Below are positions 11,483 through 22,930 of a DNA stretch of 64,000 bases, piece after piece; the stretch's first letter is position 1; every line of letters starts with the position of its first letter. The DNA lies in assembly GCA_954871525.1 (NCBI GenBank), contig OX940871.1:26510586-26574585 (forward strand), read 5' to 3'. This DNA is from Parietaria judaica. Lineage: Eukaryota > Streptophyta > Magnoliopsida > Rosales > Urticaceae. A program made the position numbers and the translations under genes. The notes under the pieces are model-generated. The model saw only the letters and a program-made list of their open reading frames with translations. It had not been told where the DNA came from and searched no databases.

Positions 11483-11580
11483 GGGCTAGGTTAGTTCATG
11501 AGAAGAACATTGGGAGAGAGAGAGAGAGAGAGCGTTTAGAGGGAGAAAGTGATGGTAAAACCCTAGTTTTATATTTGTGA
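11483..11580 (-). promoter_or_regulatory. Core promoter and 5' leader of the DUF1645 gene
   Basis: Reading leftward on the minus strand: AATATAAAAC (a TATA-like box at about 11567-11577), then CTAGGGTTTT (telo-box, reverse form), and a CT-rich stretch (plus strand (GA)n at 11514-11532) before the ATG at 11482. Spacing is reasonable for a TATA promoter with a short leader. Confidence 0.55.
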
Positions 11581-11697
11581 AATAATAGTAATATTTAAAG
11601 CTTGGTCTACTCTTGACTTAAAGTAGCTGTTCGGGTATTTATATCTCATATTATGGGACGGATAGATGCAAGATGCTTTTTCCTTCTCTCTCACACA

Positions 11698-11698
<1 letters not shown>

Positions 11699-11734
<36 letters not shown>
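11699..11734. repeat. (AT)n microsatellite
   Basis: Uninterrupted AT dinucleotides. A second (AT)n tract follows at about 11827-11858. Confidence 0.9.
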
Positions 11735-11736
<2 letters not shown>

Positions 11737-11822
11737 TGTTAGAATTAGATCATGAATGTGTGTATGAAGATGACATGGGCAATTATTAATAATTATTATA
11801 TTTGGGGATACAATGATGTGGA

Positions 11823-11859
<37 letters not shown>

Positions 11860-11860
<1 letters not shown>

Positions 11861-12920
11861 CCAAACTAGACCTTTAAACAAAATGTATTCAAGAATCAAG
11901 AATAAAGATATGAGTTTTTTTTTTAATTAAATAAATATATGAGTATTGGAGAGATAAAAGATATTTGGAGAGTACTTTCTATATTAAAAAGTTTTAGAGA
12001 GAATATTAAAGATGTGAGTTTTAGAGAGAATACTTGTATTGAAATAAGATTACAAGATTAGAAAGAAGAAAAAAAAAATCAGTCTTCACAGAGAATATAC
12101 ATGACTATTTATACTTTACAAGAAAATCAATCAAAGTCCTAAACTCAAACAACAACTTTCTTAACTTATATGTATACATTAAAACATAAATAAATGCGTT
12201 GACATTCTCTCATGACTTGTCCTAAGGGCTCAACGCATTCACTGTGTCAGACTTCTAAACCACTCAACCTGATTCTAATTCTGTTTGTCTTGATTTTCTT
12301 GTCATGACCTGCTTCCCACTGGAACAAGGTCTGTTGAGATTGAGTTGTCGTGCCCTGATTGACGTGCCTGTTGCATCCAAATTCATGGGCGGTTTAACTA
12401 GGGTCTGGCTCTTGCCCGCCTTGATGTTTGGTTCTTCCTGAAACCAGGATTTCTAGTTATTGGTTGGCATGATTTGTCCATCGTGACAAGGTGATTAGCT
12501 TCTCATTGATTAGACTGTCTGTGATCGAGTCCTCCTAATATGATCGGGTCTTGCCGTACATCCTGATCGGGCTTTGACTAAGTGAGCAGTCGAGCTTAAC
12601 CTCCCAATATATAATTTTGTTTTACTATGCATATATATTGGATGTATTTAAATGAATGATTAATGTGATTCAACGGTCTTAGAGGAAGTTTATGAGGATG
12701 GGACCAAACAAATAGCTTGTTAGGTTCGACTCAACTACGTGTAATACTCTATTCTCTCCATGCATGCATAGGTTGGATATATTGGCTTTTTTGTCGCTAG
12801 GTGAAAATAGGGTTCGTATTCAGGGAAAATTGAACAACGAGTTCGAAAGTTGGAGTTCGAAAATTGATTATTTCATTTATTAATGTTAATTAATAAGGTT
12901 CCAATATGATCTATTATGTA
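11860..12920. other. Intergenic, possible LTR relic
   Basis: About 12060-12600 has a balanced composition and reads like an LTR or leader of a retrotransposon in minus orientation, but no matching partner, TG..CA ends or protein remnant were found. The rest is AT-rich. Confidence 0.3.
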
Positions 12921-13340
12921 GATGGTGAAACTATGTAGACGTACCCAGTTTTTTTTAGGTACCTGGATCCGGAAACCGTATATCCAAAAATTGACACCGG
13001 GATTCGGTACCCGAAATCCGGCCACCCAAAAATCCGGGTATCTAGTTTTTGATACCCGAATTTACTACCCGGTACCCGGTTTCAAAAATTACCCGGATTT
13101 ACTACACGTTTTTTTTTTTTTAAAGTATATCACCTCAAAAATAAAAACATAGATTCATTGTGTTAAAATTAAAGTGCATAAAAAAACATAGTCTCGTGCA
13201 TCAAGCATAAGTACATCATATGAACCGTAAGAAAGAAACCCCAAAAAAATTGAAGGAAAAATAAATTATTAAAATAAACCGGGTACCGGGTACCCAGTTT
13301 TTAGAATTTTAATACATGGTACCCGTATCCGGTTCTAATC
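12921..13340. repeat. GGTACCCGG-rich degenerate repeat region
   Basis: Many variants of GGTACCCGG and TACCCGGAT occur on both strands, densest at 12955-13110 and again at 13280-13335. The pattern resembles decayed, internally repetitive DNA transposons; no ends or target duplication were recognised. Confidence 0.4.
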
Positions 13341-13390
13341 CCACATTGGTTAAACACTAAGATTTTATGGTATTTAAATAGAATTGCACT

Positions 13391-13490
13391 TATGACAAGG
13401 TCAACATGTGATTGAGCTTGTGATACTCCATTTGTAGAGCTGGGGCTGGCGAAGTCGTGGCGCGTCGTGGTGCCGAGGGTCGCGACGTTG

Positions 13491-13578
<88 letters not shown>

Positions 13579-13720
13579 GACGTCACCCCATCGCGAATCA
13601 TCGCGATTTTCACCTCCCCGTCGCGATCCGTCGCGAATTCCTCCTCCCCATTGCGAGCGTCGCGATGTGTCCATTTTAGTCGTGAGTTGCAGCTCTATCC
13701 ATATGACAAGGTCAACATGT
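13391..13720. mobile_element. Insert of about 311 bp between 19-bp direct repeats
   Basis: TATGACAAGGTCAACATGT is repeated perfectly at 13391-13409 and 13702-13720. Between them lies GC-rich DNA with about six TCGCGA palindromes on either side of a long (GA)n tract. Near the two ends TAGAGCTG (about 13434) and CAGCTCTA (about 13689) form a short inverted pair. The arrangement looks like an insertion with a long target duplication, or a duplication that trapped foreign DNA. Confidence 0.5.
13494..13577. repeat. (GA)42 microsatellite
   Basis: Eighty-four bases of uninterrupted GA. It sits inside the GC-rich insert, and the open frames across it are low-complexity shadows. Confidence 0.95.
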
Positions 13721-14170
13721 TAAACTCCGTATGGAGTGTGACGTAGAACGTAAACATTGCCATTATGTTCCCGATCTTTTTTGTCATTAAATTTCTGTTA
13801 ATATGGATATGTTTTAGAGAGAGAGAGAGTTTGAATAAGAATGTGAACATATATATGTCGTCATTTACGAACATAGATTTAATAAAAATTTGAAGGAGGC
13901 TAACCGAAACTAACATTGTAAGATTTGAATATGTTCTAAGGGGAAAATTTGAGAAAATGACTACGATGTTTTATCATTATAACAGTAACATAAGCCGCTA
14001 TTTACGCTAAAGTATATGTATATATTGTGTAATTATATATGCGTGTCTAGGTATTCATATTTTTTTTTTCTTTCTTCATTCATTGGATATTGTGACGTGG
14101 GTTTTGAAGTTACTAAGAAGCTTAGGCTTATACACTTTATTGGGATATATATATATACATATATATATAG

Positions 14171-14623
14171 GATAATAGCGGCATAAATCCTCAACCTTTA
14201 TTCAACTGGGGCGGCATAACCCCAACCCCATTTAATAGCGGCAAAAGTAATAAAAGATGGTTTCCATCCAAATTTTTCTAACATACGTTAACTTTGTCAC
14301 GTCACTATTTTTCAAATGCCATGTCATCCCCCACGTAATCATGCAACCACGTCATTAGGCATGAAAAATATCTAATCATGCGATATCTTCTTGCGAATCC
14401 CACCTTCGCCGGAAATTAAAACGAATTTTTCTTGCCTAATGACGTGGCTGCATGCTTACGTGGTGGATGACAGGGCGACTGAGTAACAGTGACGTGGCCA
14501 AGTTAACATCTTTTAGTAAAATTTGGATGGAAACTAACTTTTGTTACTTTCGCCGCTATTAAATGGGGTTGGGGCTATGCCGCCCCAGTTGAGTAAAGGT
14601 TGAGGACTTATGCCGCTATTATC
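14171..14623. mobile_element. Foldback/MULE-like element with terminal inverted repeats over 130 bp
   Basis: The left end GATAATAGCGGCATAAATCC and the reverse complement of the right end, GATAATAGCGGCATAAGTCC, stay nearly identical for about 135 bases. The core is itself partly palindromic (CACGTCATTAGGCATGAAAA against the complementary TTGCCTAATGACGTGG). No protein is encoded. Flanks are TATATATAG and CTATATATA, too simple to prove a target duplication. Long inverted repeats without coding sequence fit a Mutator-type foldback. Confidence 0.8.
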
Positions 14624-15025
14624 CCTATATATATTTACACGAGAAAACAACGGAAATATACTTAAGCTTTGAGTTATTTGTAAATTTATAAATATGAAAG
14701 TACCTCAAGTCATGTATGTTACTAGTCTCTTTTCTGTCACTTACATTTATTTTAGAATAGTGTGTCAATTACACAGTTTCATCGTATCTTATGTATTCTC
14801 GTACTAAAAGATGTGTAATTAAACAAGGTAAATGGAAGTTTGATAGCACATTACTATAAATTAATCAGGGAAAAGATCACATGATGTACGTAGGCGAAAA
14901 ACACAGGTCCTACACTCTTACACTACTTTGATATTATCTGGGCCTTTACAAATAAAATTTGTATACATAATCGGTAATCTTGCTTAAACTTAGTTACATT
15001 TACCTCTATTATTTCTCAATAAATA

Positions 15026-15064
<39 letters not shown>

Positions 15065-16236
15065 TTGTGTTCCTTGAAACGGGTCAAAGGAAAGTCTGTT
15101 TTGAAGAGCCAATCCAATGGTCAAATTGCACGCTTTGCGGTGGCTTTTACGAAGATTCTAAGAAACTGTGTTTCCGTCAAAAACATGTTATACAAAATGC
15201 CTTCAAGGTGATAAGTGGTAACCAATTTTATATCAAATGTATTAAACCGAGGCTTCTATTCTAGAGAGAGACCCTTTGTTTGTAAGTACTGCTCAGTACT
15301 GCACAGCACATGATGTATAAATAACTATTAATACAACATGCATATAATATAAAAATGCCAATAGAAGCAACCCTATTTAATAGTTTAGTTTTCATACTGA
15401 TCATTATTATTATTTTTCAGTTTATAAATTAATTCTCACTATATAACTACTTTTTATTAGAATTTTATCAACTAGAAGATAAAATAGGGTATTTTAATGT
15501 TTGAGAAACAAAATATTAGACGCTGAGAACTTCAACCTTAAAAAAAATTATGTATACGGTATTTTAAAAATTGAAATATTGAGTATTATTCATGCCACTA
15601 TCAACTAATGTTGTCAATACAGTATGATAGAAATAAAAAATCATTGATTTTCATCACATTAATTTTTACTCAGAATTCTAGTTTCATATTATTATTATTA
15701 TTATTATTTAAATTATTCTGAATCCGGAAAAATCTAATTTAGAACTTTTGGATCCTGTTTTCAGGAAAGAAAAAAAGATCAGTATTTAGCTGGATCATTC
15801 TGGATTGGCTGATTTTAAATTTAAAAATTATATTTTATTTATTTTAAATTTTAAAACAACAGCCATACTACAATTCAATATAAAATCCAAAAAAAAAATA
15901 CCCTACAAATACACCAATTCTTTCAACTCATTATCATTTCAATAAAAATTTTCTCCCCTTCTCATGTACTAAAATGTAGGAGTTTTCCTGATTTCTCTGA
16001 TAAATTAACGTCGAAAACATTAATTGAATTCGAAATAATTCAACCAACGAATCACGTAGCTTAGAATAAAAGAAAATTTCATGAAATTCTCAAAATGCAA
16101 CAAACCATTTAGAGATTGCACATGGTATATATGCAAAAATTATTTTCTACCCATTGATCATATTTATTGGACCAAATTAACCCTGATTAATAATTCTAAT
16201 ATCAAATTGAATTATATATGTTTATATATTTAAGTT
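14624..16236. other. Intergenic, no gene seen
   Basis: AT-rich with (AT)n at about 15033-15056. A stretch at 15075-15260 is open for about 60 codons (CTLCGG, KLCFRQKH) but I recognise no family and its composition is not gene-like. Confidence 0.4.
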
Positions 16237-17146
16237 TGACCGATTCTTGCACGGGCTCAGCGTCGATCTCGCCTTCGACGCTCGTCTCCTCGTCTATCCG
16301 CACTTCAATGTTCTTATCCTGCTGGGTGAACATCAGCATTTGCTCGTCTTTGTCAAATCTTGTCAGATTTGCTTCATCTCCGTGCTTCTTACTGCGGCAT
16401 TCCGATGCATAGTGCCCGAGTTTCTGACAATTGTAGCACTTCACCGTGCTCTTGTCTCTTCGGACCGTGGTGCCTTCCTGGCGGGGTGAGCTACTGCCGC
16501 GACCTCGCGTGTCACGACCTCGCCCTCGTCCTCGGCCTCTACCAAGTGCTCGACTATCTCCTCCGTACCCGCCACGACTCGACGAGCTTGAAGAAGACTC
16601 AGCTCCATAGTTCTTCTTCTGCTTGGCCACCCATTCTTCATGCGTCAGCAGGAGGTGCTTCTCATCTTCATTCTTCACCATGACGCTGCCCATTTGCTTA
16701 GCCATCGCTTCTTGACTTGCTAGCAAATTCTCAAACTCTACAAGTGATGGTTGAACGGGCCATCCTTGTACAGCAATCACGAAGCTTCGGTACTCTGATC
16801 TCAACCCGTGGATGATGATCCTCTTCATACGAGCCTCTCCGATGACGGACTTCGGATCGAGATCGCTAATCTCACGGCATATCGACTTGACCTTGTGAAA
16901 ATACTGAGCAATCGTCACGTCGCGTTGTGAGATTGATAGCAGCTCGTTCTCCAAGAGCTGTAGCCTCGCATCGTTCTTCTTTGAGAAAAGCGTCACGAAC
17001 GTCTCCCATGCTTCTTTTGGCGTCTTGTCGTCCCGAATGTGCTCCAATATCTCTTCTTCAACGGTGGTCTTTAAGGCAAACATCGCTTTGCCTGCTTTGA
17101 TTCTCCATTTGCGTAGGGTGCCGTTAGCATCTTCCTCTGGCGGCAT
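16237..17146 (-). pseudogene. Copia gag, 3'-truncated second copy
   Basis: Begins MPPEEDANGT and reads like the first gag through the UBN2-type domain and the zinc knuckle (CYNCQKLGHYASEC). It ends inside the acidic linker after the zinc knuckle, where the element is cut off. The frame then runs a few codons into flanking DNA. It is almost identical to the other gag; one change is Leu for Ile inside the knuckle. Confidence 0.9.
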
Positions 17147-17431
17147 AGTTTCGCTTCCGCCGACGACCTCCCATAGGTCGTGCCCTTACAAATAGGACAT
17201 CATGCATGTTGCCCATGTATTGTAGTTGGTGTTGTTGAGTTTTTTGATTCCTCCGACAACTTGGAGATCACCCATCGTTTTGGCAGTTTCTCGACACAAA
17301 GAAACTCACACGATTAAATCTCAAGAAAATTGTTTTTGATGTGGAAGATCAGTCGAAACCGCAACCACAGAGCATACTAAGACTTTCAAGAGACCTAACA
17401 ATGACACCAACAACCTCGCTCTGATACCAAA
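16237..17431 (-). mobile_element. Truncated tandem copy of the Copia internal region
   Basis: This segment, with the adjoining LTR, duplicates 21080-22578 with a constant offset of 4843 bases and no indels. I count four differences in the internal part (16272, 16379, 16420, 17348). It holds the primer binding site, the leader and most of gag, then stops abruptly at 16237, where it meets AT-rich DNA. It shares the LTR at 17432-17735 with the complete element. Confidence 0.9.
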
Positions 17432-17735
17432 TGTTAGTTCCAAATTATTTTGGAACTTTTGCCACAAAATAAAATTGTGACTTTGACAACTATGAAGAGA
17501 GTGAAAAAAAGAAGAGATATTCTCTCTGATTATTAACGTGAAATGCAAGAGGAGGAGATGATTTTCTACTACTCACTACATGTCATTATATAGGCAACTT
17601 ACTTGATGTAAGGTTACCAATTTAACCTTCTAAAAACGTCATTGCTTAGATCACCTTGCTAAGAAAGTTGATAAGATAATAGGTACCTAGCTATTAGATA
17701 GAATTGCTAAGCAAGTTACAAGCTTATCCATTACA
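17432..17735 (-). repeat. Copia LTR, 3' LTR of the full element
   Basis: A 304-bp LTR with TG..CA ends on the plus strand. On the minus strand its 3' edge is followed by TGGTATCAGAGC (plus-strand 17418-17429, the initiator-Met tRNA primer site) of the truncated copy. On the other side it adjoins a purine tract (GGGGGAGAA in element orientation). A TATA-like CTATATAATG lies at about 17585-17594. It differs from the other LTR at one position (17655). Confidence 0.92.
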
Positions 17736-19907
17736 TTCTCCCCCGTAAGCTTGACTTGGCGAGAGATTCTTTACGCCGAGCAATTTTCGCATCTCCACGA
17801 ATTTGAATCTGGCTAGAGCTTTGGTGAGAATGTCAGCTCGTTGTTCTTTGGTACTGAAAATCTCCACAATGATCTCTCGATTCTCAACATAGTCGCGAAT
17901 GAAGTGAAAGCGAGTGTCGATGTGCTTGCTGCATCCATGAAGCACCGGGTTTTTCATTAGTGCAATCGCGGACTTGTTGTCGACGTAGAGAGTCACTGGC
18001 TTCTGCTCGGCTCCGGTGACTTCGCTCAATAAATTTTTGAGCCATAATGCTTGACACGCCGCTGCGGTCGCTGCCATAAACTCTGCTTCGCAAGACGATA
18101 AGGCCACAATTTTTTGCTTTTGTGACTGCCAGGTGATCAGATTCCCGTTGAGGTAAAATGCCATCCTTCCGGTACTCTTTCTGTCATCGACATCACCGGC
18201 TAGGTCACTGTCGGTAAAACCGACCAATTCTCCAGCTTCACTTCCTCTTCCGTATTGGATCCCATAGCTCGTCGTTCCCTTCACGTAACGAAGGATGTGC
18301 TTCACAGCCTGCTGGTGTAAAGCGGTAGGCTTCTCCATGTGACGACTCACTATGCCAACTGCATATGAGATGTCCGGTCGGGTATGGGTTAGGTACCTGA
18401 GACACCCGACGACACGTCTGTACTCCGTGGGATCCACCGGGGTTCCTTCTGCATCTTTTCCGAGCTTTAACTTCGGTTCCATCGGATACTTGCTCGGGTT
18501 GCAGTCTGCCATCTTGAACTGCTTCAGAAATTTCATTGCGTAAGCCGACTGCTTCAGCATGACGCATTCATTCTTCTGATCGACCTCGATGCCAAGGTAG
18601 TATGAAAGTAGTCCGAGGTCGCTCATCTCGAACTCCTTCATCATTTGCTTCTTGAATCCATCAATGCCTTCTGCATTGGATCCAGTCACGATCAAGTCGT
18701 CGACGTATACACCGACGATGAGGGCCTCGCCACGATTGTTCCTCGTGTAGACCGCTTGCTCCTGGGAGCACTTCTTGAAACCAAGACTCTTCATACTCCT
18801 GTCGAGTCGAGTGTTCCATGCACGTGGTGCTTGTCGCAACCCATATAGGGCCTTCGACAGCATGTACACCTTGTGCTCTGCGGTCCTTTTGATGAAGCCT
18901 TCTAGTTGAGCGACATAGACTTCTTCTTCTAGTTCACCATTCAGGAACGCCGATTTGACGTCCAGGTGATGGATCTTCCAGCCTCGGTGAGCTGTAAGGG
19001 CTAGGATTAGCCTGACCGTGTCGAGTCTAGCTACGGGAGCAAAGACCTCTTCAAAGTCTATTCCATGTTTCTGCACATAGCCCTTTGCGACCAGTCTGGC
19101 CTTGTGCTTGAGGATTTTTCCTTCTGAGTCCTTCTTGAGCTTATAGACCCACTTCAGACCAATGGACTTATGACCTTTTGGAAGGTCGACTAGTTCCCAT
19201 GTCTGATTCTTCTCAATGGACTCCAACTCTCGCTTCATCGCTTCTCGCCATTCTTTCTCGGTGGTTGCCTCGCGGTAATTGGTTGGTTCCTCTTCACTAA
19301 CTAGCAGGAGCTCCTCCGGGCTCAAATCAAACTCTCGCGCTTCTTCGTAGACGTCGGACAGGGTACGAAACCCTCTCGGTCCGTCCTTGATCGACGAGTC
19401 ACCCGAGCTGGTTTCTCCCGAACTAGCTGTCATTGGGATCGGGGTGCTCATTCCTGATCTTGGGTTAGGCGAGCCTAGCGGTGAGCTGGTTCCAGTCGTG
19501 CTGGTTCCAGGCGAACTGGGCGTTGCTAATCCTTGGAAGGGATTCTCTCCTTCTTCCTGCTCAATCGCCTCTTCCTCTTCGAGTATAAACTCCACCGAGT
19601 TCTGTTCCGGCTCTCCGTTCTCGTCTCGCCACTCCCATTTCTTCTCCTCTTCAAACACGGCGTCTCTGCTTACATGCGCTTTTCCGCGTCGGGGGTCGTA
19701 GAATCTGTGTGCCTTGCTCCCTTCTTTGGCGCCAAGGTACACCATCGGTTGACTCCGATCATCGAGCTTTTTAAGGTTTGGTCCCACAGTCTTCACATGT
19801 GCAGTGCACCCAAACACCTTCAAATGCTCTAGATGAGGTTTCTTCCCTTTCCAGACTTGGTAAGGGGTGCGCTCGCCTAGCGCCTTCGTTGGTAGACGGT
19901 TCAGCAA
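17724..19907 (-). pseudogene. Copia pol, integrase end plus reverse transcriptase and RNase H
   Basis: This is the second part of gag-pol after the in-frame stop, in the same frame as the first part. It starts in the C-terminal integrase region (a conserved LLNRLPTKAL stretch) and passes an acidic, Ser/Gly-rich linker. It then enters reverse transcriptase (LDVKSAFLNGELEEEVYV; catalytic YVDD within GVYVDDLIVTG) and RNase H (STGRMAFYLNG, SSCEAEFMAATAA, YVDNKSAIAL). The stop codon at 17724-17726 lies just inside the 3' LTR. Apart from the upstream stop no damage is visible, so the protein would be lost only through lack of translation. Confidence 0.9.
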
Positions 19908-19934
19908 GTAGACCGCATGTCGTACTGCTTCTCC

Positions 19935-21989
19935 CTAGAACCTCGCCGGGACTTGCATGCTTTTCAGCAAACTCCTTGCTGTGTCCATGAAAGTCCGGTT
20001 TCTTCTCTCTACCACACCGTTTTGCTGGGGCGTGTACGGCGCGGTGAGGTGGCGTTCGACTCCTTCTTCATTGCAGAATTCTCCGAACTGTTGGGACGTG
20101 AACTCTCCACCTCGATCTGTTCGCAGGGTCTTCAGTTTATGTCCAGATTGGTTCTCGACGAGCCTCTTGAACTTCTTAAAGACTTCAAGGGCTCCACTCT
20201 TCTTCTTGAGTGTATAAACCCACATCCAACGGCAGTAATCATCAACAAGTAAAAATAAGTACTTGTTGCCGGCTAGAGTGGCCGGGGTGATTGGACCACA
20301 CAGGTCAGCGTGCACCAATTGGAGGGGTCGCTCTGCTCGAAACTTGGCCTTGATCGGAAATGGCACTCTTGCCTGTTTCGCGACCATGCAACTTTCACAC
20401 AGCTGGTTAGGGTGTTCGATCTTCGGTACCCCAAAGGCCATCTTCTTCTCTCCCATCATCTTGAGCGCGTAGAAATTTACGTGCCCAAGTCGTGCGTGCC
20501 ACAACCAAGCTAAGTCTGTCAGGGACGCCATTAAGCAGACGGGTTGTCCCGTCTCCAGGAGTATTTTGTACAACCTGTTCGGCGTTCTCTTCACCTTCAT
20601 CAACAGGGCGCCGCTTTGGTTCCACATCTTCAGGTATGAGCCGGCCATCACCACCGTGTTACCGACTTCCGTCATCTCACCAAGGCTGATGATGTTACTC
20701 TTCAGCTTCGGGATGTAATACACCTGAGTCAGCAGGCGCTGGTCCCCGTTCTTGCACTGGAACAGGATGGACCCTCTGCCTCTGATTTTGACGATCGACT
20801 CATCGCCGAACTTCACACTCCCTTTGATTTTCTCATCGAGCTCTTTAAACTTAGCTCGGTCTCCCGTCATGTGGTTGCTTGCACCATTGTCTAAATACCA
20901 GACGTTAGTATAGACATTCTTCTCTCCGTCTACGAGGAGGTTCACAATAACCTTGTCCTCGATAAGCATGACTGTCTCGTCAGTCATCTTCTCCGGGCCG
21001 GGCCTCTTCTCGGCCTTCATCAGCTCAGGCTCCGGGCTCGACTTCACGTCGACTGGCTCCTCTAGGTCGGTCTTCTCTCTGACCGATTCTTGCACGGGCT
21101 CAGCGTCGATCTCGGCTTCGACGCTCGTCTCCTCGTCTATCCGCACTTCAATGTTCTTATCCTGCTGGGTGAACATCAGCATTTGCTCGTCTTTGTCAAA
21201 TCTTGTCAGATTTGCTTCATCGCCGTGCTTCTTACTGCGGCATTCCGATGCATAGTGCCCGATTTTCTGACAATTGTAGCACTTCACCGTGCTCTTGTCT
21301 CTTCGGACCGTGGTGCCTTCCTGGCGGGGTGAGCTACTGCCGCGACCTCGCGTGTCACGACCTCGCCCTCGTCCTCGGCCTCTACCAAGTGCTCGACTAT
21401 CTCCTCCGTACCCGCCACGACTCGACGAGCTTGAAGAAGACTCAGCTCCATAGTTCTTCTTCTGCTTGGCCACCCATTCTTCATGCGTCAGCAGGAGGTG
21501 CTTCTCATCTTCATTCTTCACCATGACGCTGCCCATTTGCTTAGCCATCGCTTCTTGACTTGCTAGCAAATTCTCAAACTCTACAAGTGATGGTTGAACG
21601 GGCCATCCTTGTACAGCAATCACGAAGCTTCGGTACTCTGATCTCAACCCGTGGATGATGATCCTCTTCATACGAGCCTCTCCGATGACGGACTTCGGAT
21701 CGAGATCGCTAATCTCACGGCATATCGACTTGACCTTGTGAAAATACTGAGCAATCGTCACGTCGCGTTGTGAGATTGATAGCAGCTCGTTCTCCAAGAG
21801 CTGTAGCCTCGCATCGTTCTTCTTTGAGAAAAGCGTCACGAACGTCTCCCATGCTTCTTTTGGCGTCTTGTCGTCCCGAATGTGCTCCAATATCTCTTCT
21901 TCAACGGTGGTCTTTAAGGCAAACATCGCTTTGCCTGCTTTGATTCTCCATTTGCGTAGGGTGCCGTTAGCATCTTCCTCTGGCGGCAT
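19935..21989 (-). pseudogene. Copia gag, protease and most of integrase, ended by a premature stop
   Basis: The 684-codon frame begins with a UBN2-type gag (about residues 1-215). An Arg/Gly-rich stretch and a CCHC zinc knuckle (CYNCQKIGHYASEC, about 240-253) come next. A pepsin-like protease (LDNGASNHMTG, about 365-378), the GAG-pre-integrase motif (LWHARLGHVN) and the integrase core (HADLCGPI, later RTDRGGEF) complete it. A TAG codon at 19937-19935 falls at a position where a tryptophan is usual in the family, consistent with a single G to A change. The frame continues unbroken after it. Confidence 0.9.
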
Positions 21990-22274
21990 AGTTTCGCTTC
22001 CGCCGACGACCTCCCATAGGTCGTGCCCTTACAAATAGGACATCATGCATGTTGCCCATGTATTGTAGTTGGTGTTGTTGAGTTTTTTGATTCCTCCGAC
22101 AACTTGGAGATCACCCATCGTTTTGGCAGTTTCTCGACACAAAGAAACTCACACGATTAAATCTCAAGAAAATTGTTTTTGATGTGGAAGGTCAGTCGAA
22201 ACCGCAACCACAGAGCATACTAAGACTTTCAAGAGACCTAACAATGACACCAACAACCTCGCTCTGATACCAAA

Positions 22275-22578
22275 TGTTAGTTCCAAATTATTTTGGAACT
22301 TTTGCCACAAAATAAAATTGTGACTTTGACAACTATGAAGAGAGTGAAAAAAAGAAGAGATATTCTCTCTGATTATTAACGTGAAATGCAAGAGGAGGAG
22401 ATGATTTTCTACTACTCACTACATGTCATTATATAGGCAACTTACTTGATGTAAGGTTACCAATTTAACCTTCTAAAAACGTCATTGCTTAGATCACATT
22501 GCTAAGAAAGTTGATAAGATAATAGGTACCTAGCTATTAGATAGAATTGCTAAGCAAGTTACAAGCTTATCCATTACA
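22275..22578 (-). repeat. Copia LTR, 5' LTR
   Basis: 304 bp, TG..CA on the plus strand, a TATA-like box at about 22428-22437. In element orientation it is followed by the Met-tRNA primer site. One mismatch to 17432-17735. Confidence 0.92.
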
Positions 22579-22930
22579 TCCTGCACCTCAAGAACGGAGC
22601 GCTAGGATCGTCTCTACGTGAGAGGCCATATTATTGTTGGATTAATGCTATTCGGAGGTCGTAGATAGGACATATAATCAGAGTGTCCACCATGGAGACT
22701 AGAAGACATGCGAATCCTGAGGGGAGTGTGGAGGGCACAGCTAGAGGGAGATGGAGAGATAGAACTAGGGTGTCCATTGCCGATTGCTTAATGAGGTTTA
22801 ACTCTAAACCTCATATTTATAGACTTAGGGTTTCCTTTAATTGTGTTTTACTAATTAAATCTTGTTAGGTATTTAATTAATCATATCAAATATTATGGGC
22901 CCGAGTGGACCCAAACCCGGTCTTAGAGCG
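22579..22930 (-). mobile_element. Older LTR relic adjoining the young Copia
   Basis: On the minus strand this holds a GGGTCCACTCGGGCCC block, a TTAATTA-rich part, then CTATAAATATGAGG (a TATA box) and a leader ending TTCTTGAGGTGCAGGA right at the young element. The order matches the other LTR relics of this window (262-720, 28445-28686). It suggests the young Copia inserted into, or at the edge of, an old LTR. The low-GC end is approximate. Confidence 0.55.

Larger units (their letters stand above)
17432..22578 (-). mobile_element. Near-intact, very young Ty1/Copia LTR retrotransposon
   Basis: A 5147-bp element read on the minus strand: 5' LTR 22578-22275, primer binding site TGGTATCAGAGC at about 22272-22261, gag-pol, purine tract, 3' LTR 17735-17432. 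The LTRs differ by one base in 304, so insertion was recent. The order protease, integrase, reverse transcriptase, RNase H defines Copia. A single in-frame TAG at 19937-19935 splits gag-pol. There is no detectable target duplication, because the left side runs on into a truncated second copy. The right side abuts an older LTR relic. Confidence 0.93.

Noticed and set aside
13390..13723. Overlapping open frames on both strands across 13390-13723
   Set aside because: They exist only because (GA)n keeps all frames open; the translated Leu-Ser, Arg-Glu and similar runs are artefacts.
14980..15264. 94-codon plus frame with CTLCGGFYEDSKKLCFRQ
   Set aside because: Starts in an (AT)n tract, no recognised domain, no neighbouring exon signals.
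19387..21526. Several plus-strand frames of 60-110 codons
   Set aside because: Antisense shadows of the minus-strand Copia gag-pol, which has the conserved motifs.
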